This document shows positions 1-6,338 of a stretch of 22,259 bases of DNA, in pieces; positions within the stretch are counted from its first letter, which is position 1, and each line of letters opens with the position of its first letter. Position numbers and translations under genes: made by a program. The notes below the pieces were generated by a model. The model worked only from the letters and a program-made list of their open reading frames with translations, did no database searches and was not told the origin of the DNA. This DNA is from a virus. The stretch spans positions 1-22,259 of the IMG/VR virus record IMGVR_UViG_3300017755_000124; one strand, given 5' to 3'.

Positions 1-563
1 AACAGTATGAGATGTTTGTAAAAAACAAAATTAGACGTTTTGCTACAGGTATAGGTTGCAGTTTTGAAACTATTAGTAAAGACTTCTCAGAAACTAACTA
101 TTCAAGTTCAAGACTTAGCTTGTTAGAAGACAGGCAGCATTGGAGCTTCTGTCAAAAGTACATGATTAAAAACTTTCATCTAAGAGTTTTTAAGATGTGG
201 ATAGAACTTGCAGTATTAACAGGAGAACTAGATTTTCCTGATTATTCTTCAAATTCCATGAGGTATTGCAAACCAAGATGGACTCCACCAGCACAACACT
301 ATGTTGATCCTTTGAAGGAAATAAAGGCTTATAGAGAAGCAGAACAAGCTGGATATATTAGTAAAGGTCAAGTAATAGCACAAACTAATGGTGGAGATTA
401 TGACGATATTGTGTCAGAAATTGCAAGAGAACAAGAAGTCGCTGAAGGGTTAGGAGTTACATTAGATAAAGATTTAGATTTAGAGGTAGAGATAGGACAG
501 GAAGCACCTCCGACTCCACCACCTACTAGAGCTAAAAAAACACGCAAAAAGAAAGCTGATTAG
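1..563 (+). CDS. Portal protein, lambda gpB type (C-terminal part, cut by window edge)
   Basis: The reading frame is open from base 3 with no stop, so the gene begins outside the window and only about 186 C-terminal residues are seen. The portal is a dodecameric ring at one capsid vertex through which DNA is packaged and ejected. The stretch FATGIGCSFETISKDFSETN followed by YSSSRLSLLEDRQHW is the characteristic C-terminal core of lambda-family portals (the D-F-S-x-x-N-Y-S-S-x-R signature), and the later PRWTPPAQHYVDPLKEIKA (trp-pro-pro / D-P-x-K-E) also fits that family. The protein ends in a proline-rich then lysine/arginine-rich tail. The next gene starts 2 bases after the stop, as expected for the portal-protease-capsid order. 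An ATG at 12 lies inside the gene and is not its start. Confidence 0.93.
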   Translation, partial: QYEMFVKNKIRRFATGIGCSFETISKDFSETNYSSSRLSLLEDRQHWSFCQKYMIKNFHLRVFKMWIELAVLTGELDFPDYSSNSMRYCKPRWTPPAQHYVDPLKEIKAYREAEQAGYISKGQVIAQTNGGDYDDIVSEIAREQEVAEGLGVTLDKDLDLEVEIGQEAPPTPPPTRAKKTRKKKAD

Positions 564-565
564 TT

Positions 566-3052
566 ATGGCAAATGTAAACGGAACTGATATAAACCTTAT
601 GCCTACTGATGGCATGAGGACTGAAGCTAAAAGATATAGAGAATGGAAAAAAGAAGGAGAAGGTGGTGGTACAGATGTTGCTAGAACAAGAGCAACACAA
701 ATATTAAGCGGAAACGAGCTATCAGCAGATACAGTTATTACAATGAACGCATGGTTCGCCCGACACGAATCAGATAAATCAGGGAAAGGCTTCCGTCAGG
801 GGGAAGATGGCTATCCTAGTAATGGTAGAGTAGCTTGGGCTGCTTGGGGCGGTGATGCTGGACAAACTTGGTCTGGTTCAAAGTCTAATTCAATCAAAAA
901 AGCAAGAGAACGCACTATGACTGAAGAAACAAAAACAGAACAAAGAGCCGAGCCTGATGGTTTGAGTGTCGGGGATTTTGTTCGTTGGAACTCTAGTGGA
1001 GGTACAGCTAGAGGAAAAATTGATCGTATCACTAGAGATGGATCAATAGATGTACCTGATAGTTCTTTTACTATTACTGGAACAGCAGAAGACCCTGCTG
1101 CACTTATTACTTTGTATCGAAATGGGGAGGCTACCGATAGAAAGGTCGGTCACAAATTTTCGACACTTACAAAAATTGCAGCGATTAGAAGTGTTGATGC
1201 TGGAGATAGACTTGAACGTAAAGAGGTTACGGACTTCAAAAATGTGAAATCACGCACATTTGAGTTTCCTTTCAGTTCTGAATATCCAGTAAAAAGATAT
1301 TTTGGTAACGAAGTATTAAGCCATGAAGATGGTGCTGCTGATCTTAGTCGATTGAACGATGGCGGTGCAGTTCTCTTCAATCACAATATGGACAAACCCA
1401 TAGGGGTAGTGGAGTCTGCCAGAATTGACTCAGAAACCAAACGAGGTTATGCGAAGATTCGTTTCTCAAGAAATAAGTTTGCATCTGAAGTTTTACAAGA
1501 TGTGTCTGACGGAATACTCAGGGGTATAAGTTTTGGATATAGCATCAATGATATTGATGAGACAGAAGATGGTATGCTTGCTCGGTCATGGTCGGTACAC
1601 GAATTATCGGTTGTAACTGTTCCGGCTGATCCAACAATCGGCTTCGGAAGGAGCTTGATTTCACCCTCACAAGGCAATAGTATTACTATGGAAGATAACT
1701 CCCCCATTGAGGAGATTAATTCTGCGGTTGAATCCGCATCACCCTCGGTTCGCACTATGGAAGAATCAACTAAAGAAACTGCGGTTGATACGGCTAATGA
1801 AGCCGTAGAGATCGACATCAAAGCCGAAGTACAACGTGCTATTGATGAAAATAATGCTCGTACAGCATCAATCACTTCTCTATGTCGTGAGTTCGGAAAG
1901 TATGGAGCAGAAGAGCTTACTGACTCACTTATTAAATCTAATAAGTCACCAGCAGAAGCCAAAGCAGCTATCCTCGATCTTGTGAAGAACAAGGCAGAGG
2001 CCGTAAATACACCAATCCGTTCTACTGACATGAGTACAAATGAAGTTGGCTTAGACCAAAAAGAAGTAAAGAGATTCTCTTTCTTAAGAGCATTAAATGC
2101 TTTAGCGAATCCTACAGATCGTCAAGCTCAAGAAGCAGCAGCTTTTGAGAGAGAAGTATCTGAGGAAGCTTCTAAGAGATATGAGAAACCAGCAAATGGA
2201 ATCTTAGTACCAAACGAAGTTTTAAAAAGAGACTTGAATGTAGGTACAGCAACAGCTGGTGGTAACTTAGTTCCAACAGAATTACTTGCAGGTTCATTTA
2301 TTGACATTCTTAGAAAGAGAATGGCTGTAATGGCAACAAACCCAACAATGTTGACTGGGCTTAGTGGAAACGTGGCTATCCCCCGGATGACCTCTAGTAG
2401 CACCGCTTATTTCGTTGGTGAATCTGGCGCACCTACAGAATCACAACAGGCTTTCGACCAAGTGAACATGACACCTAAGACAGTTGGTGCATTTGTTGAT
2501 TATTCAAGAAGATTATTGCTTCAGTCGTCTATTGATGTAGAGACAATGATTAGAGACGATATTGCGAAGGTTATTGCTACTAAACTTGATAACGCAGCAA
2601 TCTATGGTTCTGGTAGTTCTAACGAGCCTCTTGGAATCAAGGACACAACTGGTGTAGGTACACAGACAATCAGTACATTCGGTACTTTTGCTGAGTACAT
2701 CGGAATGGAAACAGACGTTGCAGCAGCAAACGCTGATGTAGCTAGTATGTTCTATCTAATCAATGCTTCTGCTAGAGGTGCGTTGAAGTCAACAGAAAAA
2801 GCTTCAAGCACAGCACAGTTTGTATTTGAGGATAACTCAATAAATGGCTATCCAGCTATTGTTTCTAATCAACTTGCAAACAACGATGTTCTCTTTGGAG
2901 ACTTCTCACAGTTTGTTATTGGTATGTGGTCTGGCTTAGATCTAACAGTAGATCCTTATGCAAATGCAACTGCTGGTAGCGTAAGAATAATCGCGTTACA
3001 AGATGTCGATTTCGGTGTAAAACAGCCGGGTGCATTTTGTTTCGGAACCTAG
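566..3052 (+). CDS. Maturation protease / major capsid protein polyprotein with N-terminal Tudor-like domain
   Basis: This 828-residue protein reads as four parts. Residues 15-115 form a domain seen beside phage head proteases (EDGYPSNGRVAWAAWGGDAG). Residues 133-204 resemble the Hva1_TUDOR/DUF2945 family (GDFVRWNSSGGTARGKI). Residues 224-365 are an HK97-type (U35) prohead protease, with the probable catalytic His at 273 (LFNHN), Ser at 322 (GISFGY) and the closing ELSVVTVPADP motif. Residues 366-545 are a charged, scaffold-like linker. Residues 546-828 are an HK97-fold capsid protein (NLVPTELLAGSFIDILRKR, later GSGSSNEPLGI). The protease would be expected to remove everything before about residue 541, leaving some 285 residues, close to mature HK97 gp5 (282). 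In-frame ATGs at 1688, 1757 and 2030 could start shorter capsid forms, but none has a clear Shine-Dalgarno. Protease-capsid fusions are known; the Tudor-like part is the less usual element. Confidence 0.93.
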   Translation: MANVNGTDINLMPTDGMRTEAKRYREWKKEGEGGGTDVARTRATQILSGNELSADTVITMNAWFARHESDKSGKGFRQGEDGYPSNGRVAWAAWGGDAGQTWSGSKSNSIKKARERTMTEETKTEQRAEPDGLSVGDFVRWNSSGGTARGKIDRITRDGSIDVPDSSFTITGTAEDPAALITLYRNGEATDRKVGHKFSTLTKIAAIRSVDAGDRLERKEVTDFKNVKSRTFEFPFSSEYPVKRYFGNEVLSHEDGAADLSRLNDGGAVLFNHNMDKPIGVVESARIDSETKRGYAKIRFSRNKFASEVLQDVSDGILRGISFGYSINDIDETEDGMLARSWSVHELSVVTVPADPTIGFGRSLISPSQGNSITMEDNSPIEEINSAVESASPSVRTMEESTKETAVDTANEAVEIDIKAEVQRAIDENNARTASITSLCREFGKYGAEELTDSLIKSNKSPAEAKAAILDLVKNKAEAVNTPIRSTDMSTNEVGLDQKEVKRFSFLRALNALANPTDRQAQEAAAFEREVSEEASKRYEKPANGILVPNEVLKRDLNVGTATAGGNLVPTELLAGSFIDILRKRMAVMATNPTMLTGLSGNVAIPRMTSSSTAYFVGESGAPTESQQAFDQVNMTPKTVGAFVDYSRRLLLQSSIDVETMIRDDIAKVIATKLDNAAIYGSGSSNEPLGIKDTTGVGTQTISTFGTFAEYIGMETDVAAANADVASMFYLINASARGALKSTEKASSTAQFVFEDNSINGYPAIVSNQLANNDVLFGDFSQFVIGMWSGLDLTVDPYANATAGSVRIIALQDVDFGVKQPGAFCFGT

Positions 3053-3067
3053 TCATACCAATAGATT

Positions 3068-3400
3068 ATGAAGGTTAAATTGCTAAGAGCAACAATGATC
3101 GCTGGAGTCCCAACGGACTCTGGCTCTATTGTTGATGTTGAACAGCATACTGGTGAATATCTAGTTGCTATTGACAAGGCTGAAGCTTACGTTGAAGCTT
3201 GCGAAGCACCTATACCTAGTGCAAAAACACTTGTTAAGGAAGAGCCTATTTCTAAAGACAAAGTTGATTTTGTTCAAATGACGAAAGCACAACTTGAAGT
3301 TTACGGAAGACAATTGGGACTTGAACTTGATAAGCGACATAACAAAGCTGATCTAATTGTTGAATTAGAAGAAGCAATCTCAATCATGGAGGAATCTTAA
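3068..3400 (+). CDS. Small neck/head-associated protein with SAP/HeH-like C-terminus
   Basis: 110 residues directly after the capsid gene. The N-terminal half looks like a small beta domain (KLLRATMIAGVPTDSGSIVD), typical of short phage proteins that follow the capsid gene. The C-terminal 35 residues (MTKAQLEVYGRQLGLELD, then HNKADLIVELEEA) have the helix-turn-helix layout of SAP, HeH or Rho-N like modules often found on head-completion proteins such as lambda gpFI analogues. Position suggests a role in packaging or head completion; this is inference, as no exact family could be named. The start codon has no clear Shine-Dalgarno sequence. A GGAGG near the 3' end of this gene serves the next gene, so the two are probably translationally linked. 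Confidence 0.7.
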   Translation: MKVKLLRATMIAGVPTDSGSIVDVEQHTGEYLVAIDKAEAYVEACEAPIPSAKTLVKEEPISKDKVDFVQMTKAQLEVYGRQLGLELDKRHNKADLIVELEEAISIMEES

Positions 3401-3401
3401 A

Positions 3402-3785
3402 ATGTCTGTTATCCAACAGAACCTAGAGAAGTTAACTGTTGTTGCTGGTGTTGCAACTGCTGCTGTAACAAGCACAGCTACATCAAGTGCAATAGATCTT
3501 CTTGAATACGATGGCGATGTAATGCTAATTTTGGATAGTGCTGCTGGTACTGGATCAAGTCCAACTTTAGACATCAAAATTACTGAGTGTGATACTACTG
3601 GAGGAACTTACACAGATTTATCTGGTGCTACTTTTACTCAAGTAGTTGATGGTGCTTCAATGCAAACACTTGCAATCAATAAAGACAGTGCAGAACGATT
3701 TATAAAAATTGTTCAAACAATTACTGGTTCTACACCTTCTTTCACTTTTAGCGTCAATTTAATTGGTGTTAAAAAGTACGGTTAA
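3402..3785 (+). CDS. Beta-rich small structural protein, possible capsid decoration protein
   Basis: 127 residues, rich in Thr, Ser, Ala and Val, with alternating polar/hydrophobic strands and no predicted membrane segment. The pattern (a run of AAVTSTATSSAIDLL, then a VMLILDSAAGTGSSPTLDIK strand, a loop with DTTGGTYTDLSG, and a last strand FTFSVNLIGVKKYG) is the layout of the small beta-sandwich proteins commonly found just after phage capsid genes, where some act as decoration proteins; no exact family is assigned. A good Shine-Dalgarno (GGAGG at about 3388) lies 9 bases upstream of the start. An intrinsic terminator follows the stop directly, so the gene sits at the end of a head-only transcript and should be made in quantities similar to the capsid protein. 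Confidence 0.6.
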   Translation: MSVIQQNLEKLTVVAGVATAAVTSTATSSAIDLLEYDGDVMLILDSAAGTGSSPTLDIKITECDTTGGTYTDLSGATFTQVVDGASMQTLAINKDSAERFIKIVQTITGSTPSFTFSVNLIGVKKYG

Positions 3786-3791
3786 ATACAT

Positions 3792-3818
3792 AGCCCTCTC
3801 TAAGAGGGCTTTTTTTTT
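3792..3818 (+). terminator. Rho-independent terminator between head and tail genes
   Basis: A perfect 8-bp stem, AGCCCTCT (3792-3799) with AGAGGGCT (3803-3810), has a 3-base loop and is followed by an uninterrupted run of eight T. The stem is GC-rich in an otherwise AT-rich region. It ends only 3 bases before the ATG of the next gene, so read-through transcripts would offer a U-rich leader with no Shine-Dalgarno for that gene. Confidence 0.93.
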
Positions 3819-3821
3819 CTT

Positions 3822-4100
3822 ATGGCATTTACTGAAGATTTAGATACATATTTTGCTGACTTTTCAGATACTGTTGTTTATAGTGGCACTACTTATAAAG
3901 GAATATTAGATCAACCAGACGAAATTGTTGCTGATGATCGTGTTCTAACTACTGACTATCAATTAACAGGTAAAACAAGTGATTTAGGAGCAATCTTATT
4001 TGACGCAACATTAACAGTTAATTCAGTAAGTTATAAAGTAAGAAGTGTTAGAAAAATAGATGATGGTAGTTTATGTATAGTTTCTTTGATGAAGGTGTGA
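3822..4100 (+). CDS. Head-tail joining protein (lambda gpFII / Phage_attach-like)
   Basis: 92 residues. The opening MAFTEDLDTYFADFSDTVVY, then SGTTYKGILDQPDEIVADDR, matches the layout of small head-tail attachment proteins: an acidic first helix, a strand ending in D-T-V-x-Y, then a G-I-L/F-D turn. The later SYKVRSVRKIDDGSLCIVSL supplies the closing strands (V-R-x-V-x-x-x-D-D-G). These proteins close the head below the portal and form the surface to which the finished tail docks. The start is peculiar: the ATG lies 3 bases after the T-run of a terminator and has no Shine-Dalgarno, so expression depends on terminator read-through. The stop is followed after one base by the next start. Confidence 0.75.
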   Translation: MAFTEDLDTYFADFSDTVVYSGTTYKGILDQPDEIVADDRVLTTDYQLTGKTSDLGAILFDATLTVNSVSYKVRSVRKIDDGSLCIVSLMKV

Positions 4101-4101
4101 A

Positions 4102-4530
4102 ATGGCTAGTAAACGAGAACAAATTTTAGCAGCGATAAAAACAAGTCTTGCTAATACGACAGGTGTAGGAACTCGCATTTATAGAAGTAGAGCCGAGCCA
4201 ATGGCTAGGGCAGAGTCTCCTAGTTTAGTTCTTGAATTTGTAACAGACGAACCTACTGTTAATAGTGCAACCTATTTAAAAATAGATTGGACATTAAGAG
4301 TAAGAATCGTTGTAGTTGTTAGGTCACAAACACCTGATACTTCAGCAGATCCTACCGTTGAAAGTTTACATTCTAAAGTTGTTAATGATCCAACTTTAGG
4401 AGGACTAGCAATTGACGTTAGGCCAGCAACAGTAACTTTTGATGTTATTGAAGCAGATCAACCAGCAGGGATAATATCCTGTGAGTATGAAGTAGACTAT
4501 AGGAGTAGTTATAACGATTTATCAACATGA
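4102..4530 (+). CDS. Tail terminator protein (lambda gpU-like)
   Basis: 142 residues, in the position where lambda encodes gpU, which caps the head-proximal end of the tail tube and stops its growth. The sequence has the alpha/beta layout of tail-terminator proteins: an N-terminal helix (KREQILAAIKTSLANT), a strand with RIYRSRAEPMARAESPSLVL, paired strands WTLRVRIVVVVRSQ, a helix with EPTVESLHSKV-type spacing (here VESLHSKVVNDP), and a final strand CEYEVDYRSSYND, whose Y-R-S/T-x-x-x-D end is frequent in the family. A Shine-Dalgarno-like AAGGTG overlaps the end of the preceding gene. A minor tail protein of the lambda gpZ kind is an alternative; no separate gpZ gene is present nearby. Confidence 0.7.
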   Translation: MASKREQILAAIKTSLANTTGVGTRIYRSRAEPMARAESPSLVLEFVTDEPTVNSATYLKIDWTLRVRIVVVVRSQTPDTSADPTVESLHSKVVNDPTLGGLAIDVRPATVTFDVIEADQPAGIISCEYEVDYRSSYNDLST

Positions 4531-4572
4531 CTTATAATGAAACTGCAACCCTAACAACCCTTATTGTTTAAT

Positions 4573-4725
4573 ATGAGTAATGATATCCCAAACGAGGGTG
4601 GAACTTACATTCTCAACCCTAAAACTGGCGAGCGAAAGCTAGTTCAACAAACTAAACAAGCTGAACCCCCTACAGAGGTAATTACAGATGGCACAACTGA
4701 CAAGGAAGAGAGTAATTCTGATTGA
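4573..4725 (+). CDS. Small 50-residue protein between tail terminator and tail tube
   Basis: A short frame starting MSNDIPNEGGTYILNPKTGE and ending TTDKEESNSD. The G-G-x-Y-I-x-x-P-K-T-G-E-R motif followed by an acidic, disordered tail is, to my memory, shared by small phage proteins encoded at exactly this place before the tail tube, so it is probably real despite its size. It fills most of a 157-base gap that would otherwise be unexplained in a tightly packed region, and it overlaps the start of the tube gene by 38 bases in another frame, which could couple their translation. Function is unknown. There is no strong Shine-Dalgarno upstream of its ATG. Confidence 0.6.
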   Translation: MSNDIPNEGGTYILNPKTGERKLVQQTKQAEPPTEVITDGTTDKEESNSD

Positions 4726-5620
4726 AGCGGAAAGCTCATATGGAAGTGACCCTACTCCAGCAGCAACAGATGTTGTTCTCGTAAGAGATTTAAGTATTAC
4801 ACCGCAATCAAGCGATGTGGTTAACAGAGATGTTGTAAGACCTTATTTAGGTGCATCACAACAGCTACTTGCAAACACCAAAGTAGAGTGTACATTTTCG
4901 GTGGAACTTGCTGGATCTGGCGCAGCCGGAACTGCTCCTAGATATGGAAGTGCGCTGAAAGCGTGTGGTTTCAGCGAAACTGTTAGTTCAGGAACCAGTG
5001 TTACCTACGAACCAATTTCAGCTAGTTTTTCATCTGTAACTATCCACTATAATGTAGATGGTGTAAGGCATATTGTTACTGGTTGTCGAGGGAATTTTAG
5101 TCTTAGTGCATCCGTTGGAGAAATTCCTTCAATTGATTTTACTTTTACTGGGATATACAATGCTCCAACTGATACTGCTTTACCAGCCGTAACTTATGGA
5201 GCGCAATCAACACCTTTAATATTTAAGAATGGTAATACAACTAGCTTTCAATTATTGTCCTATTCTGGTGCATTGATGAGTTTAACAATGGATGTTGGTA
5301 ATTCACTTGTATATAGAGAACTTGTTGGTGGTACAAAAGAAGTGTTGTTAACAGATAGAGCAGCTAATGGATCAGTAACAATAGAAGCACCAACAATCGC
5401 ACAAAAAGATTATTTTGCTGCTGCTTTAGTTGATACAACATTAGGTAACTTGACTGTTACTCATGGTACTGCTGCTGGTAATATCTGTGCATTTAGTAGT
5501 ACAAAGGTTGATATTGGAGATGTTGCTTACGGAGAAGCTGATGGAGTTACTATGTTAGAGATTCCATACACACTTGTACCAAGTTCGGCCAACGATGAAA
5601 TGAGCTTAGTTTTTACTTAG
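4688..5620 (+). CDS. Major tail tube protein (lambda gpV-like)
   Basis: 310 residues. Hexamers of this protein stack to form the tail tube. The N-terminus MAQLTRKRVILIEAESSYGS, then DPTPAATDVVLVRDLSITP, is the typical opening of siphophage tube proteins of this type. The beta-rich body contains SVTIHYNVDGVRHIVTGCRG and a G-N-F-S-L-S-A-x-V-G-E-I-P motif, a hallmark of the tube fold in this group. It is longer than lambda gpV (246 residues), with the extra length spread through the beta body rather than as an obvious terminal immunoglobulin domain. A GAGGT lies about 10 bases before the start, inside the overlapping small gene. A 47-base gap follows the stop and contains a 7-bp inverted repeat (5616-5638). 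Confidence 0.88.
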   Translation: MAQLTRKRVILIEAESSYGSDPTPAATDVVLVRDLSITPQSSDVVNRDVVRPYLGASQQLLANTKVECTFSVELAGSGAAGTAPRYGSALKACGFSETVSSGTSVTYEPISASFSSVTIHYNVDGVRHIVTGCRGNFSLSASVGEIPSIDFTFTGIYNAPTDTALPAVTYGAQSTPLIFKNGNTTSFQLLSYSGALMSLTMDVGNSLVYRELVGGTKEVLLTDRAANGSVTIEAPTIAQKDYFAAALVDTTLGNLTVTHGTAAGNICAFSSTKVDIGDVAYGEADGVTMLEIPYTLVPSSANDEMSLVFT

Positions 5621-5667
5621 TAAGTATTGACTACTAAGGTAGAGTAGAAGAGTATATAGCTTAATTT

Positions 5668-6000
5668 ATGGCATTTGTTAGAAAGAAGACCAAGGTGTAT
5701 TCTTGGCCTGTTGAGGTTCAAACACCTTCAGAAACTAAAATTGGTGAATTTGACACAACAGTTTTTACTGGTCAATTTATTCGTTTGTCCAGAAAAGAAC
5801 TTGATGATTTTGATTCAGCAACAGAGTTTGAAGCTTTAAAAAAAGTATTAGTTGGATGGACGGATGTTAATGAGGAAGATGGTACACCTATACAATTTTC
5901 AGATAAAGCATTAAAAGAATTTTCAGAAGATATTGATTTTGTTGCTGGAGTTTTGGCAGCATTTAAGAAGTTCTATGCAAATGCACAATCGGGAAACTAA
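5668..6000 (+). CDS. Tail assembly chaperone, short form (lambda gpG-like)
   Basis: 110 residues ending at a UAA directly after the slippery heptamer GGGAAAC. It lies between tube and tape-measure genes, the fixed location of the lambda G / GT chaperones, which coat the tape measure and recruit tube subunits. The sequence opens with a beta segment (FVRKKTKVYSWPVEVQTPSE) and contains a mixed middle (TTVFTGQFIRLSRKELDDFD) and a C-terminal helical part (ALKEFSEDIDFVAGVLAAFK), compatible with tail assembly chaperones. Most ribosomes should stop here to make the short form. The start has only a weak upstream purine stretch. Identification rests on position and on the frameshift arrangement more than on residue motifs. 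Confidence 0.85.
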   Translation: MAFVRKKTKVYSWPVEVQTPSETKIGEFDTTVFTGQFIRLSRKELDDFDSATEFEALKKVLVGWTDVNEEDGTPIQFSDKALKEFSEDIDFVAGVLAAFKKFYANAQSGN

Positions 6001-6338
6001 TTGATGCTGCCTTATTTTGGGCTTCGGGTGGCAAACAAGTTATAGATGAAACACAACAAGATGCTGCTGCATTTGGTGTAAAAATCGAGAAGCAACAAGA
6101 AGAAAAAATAGATTTTGAAGTTTTTCAAGAAAACTGGGATATTGTAAATATGTTTCTTCGTTGCCAAACACAATGGAATATGTCTTTTGGAGGTATAGTA
6201 GGGTTAAAATACGAGGTGTTATTGCTTGCTGGAGGACTGTTTGACCTCTATCATGTAGATAATCGCCAAGAAATGCTAGAAGGTTTACAACTTATGGAAT
6301 CTGTAGCCATGAAAGAAATTAATAAGGAGAAAAAGTAG
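5668..6338 (+). CDS. Tail assembly chaperone, -1 frameshift fusion (lambda gpGT-like)
   Basis: The frame shifted by -1 is open from 5967 to the stop at 6336-6338. It encodes a convincing T-part, LIDAALFWASGGKQVIDETQ onward, ending MKEINKEKK. A -1 slip on GGGAAAC at 5991-5997 joins residue 110 of the short form to Leu encoded from 5997 and yields a 223-residue product. The T-part contains a helical core (NMFLRCQTQWNMSFGGIVGL, then KYEVLLLAGGLF). In lambda the T domain binds the tube subunits while G binds the tape measure. An ATG at 6150 in the T frame would give a 62-residue protein, but the coding signal clearly extends upstream of it. The T stop overlaps the tape-measure start by one base. 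Confidence 0.85.
5991..5997 (+). promoter_or_regulatory. Programmed -1 ribosomal frameshift site
   Basis: GGGAAAC lies in the correct phase (G GGA AAC) for a tandem -1 slip and is followed at once by the zero-frame UAA. It differs in the last base from lambda's GGGAAAG. Seven bases downstream a 7-bp stem with two G-U pairs can form (TGCTGCC 6005-6011 with GGTGGCA 6027-6033), which could stimulate slipping, although it is weak. Confidence 0.85.

Noticed and set aside
1447-2031. Minus-strand open frame of 194 codons opposite the protease-capsid gene
   Set aside because: It is antisense to a clear coding region with strong protein matches, and its product is Ser-rich without any recognisable motif.
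4527-4571. A 14-codon frame overlapping the tail terminator stop (ATGA)
   Set aside because: Too short, with no recognisable motif, and it lies before the better 50-residue candidate.
5616-5638. Perfect inverted repeat CTTAGTA / TACTAAG with a 9-base loop after the tail tube gene
   Set aside because: The stem is AT-rich and has no T-run, so it is not a credible terminator; a role in mRNA processing cannot be supported from the sequence alone.
5627-5658. TTGACT and TATATA as a promoter before the chaperone gene
   Set aside because: The spacer is 20 bases, too long for a normal sigma-70 type promoter, and AT-rich chance matches are common here.
6150-6338. Separate 62-residue gene starting at the ATG at 6150
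   Set aside because: The same frame carries clear coding sequence upstream to the GGGAAAC slip site, so it is the end of the chaperone fusion.
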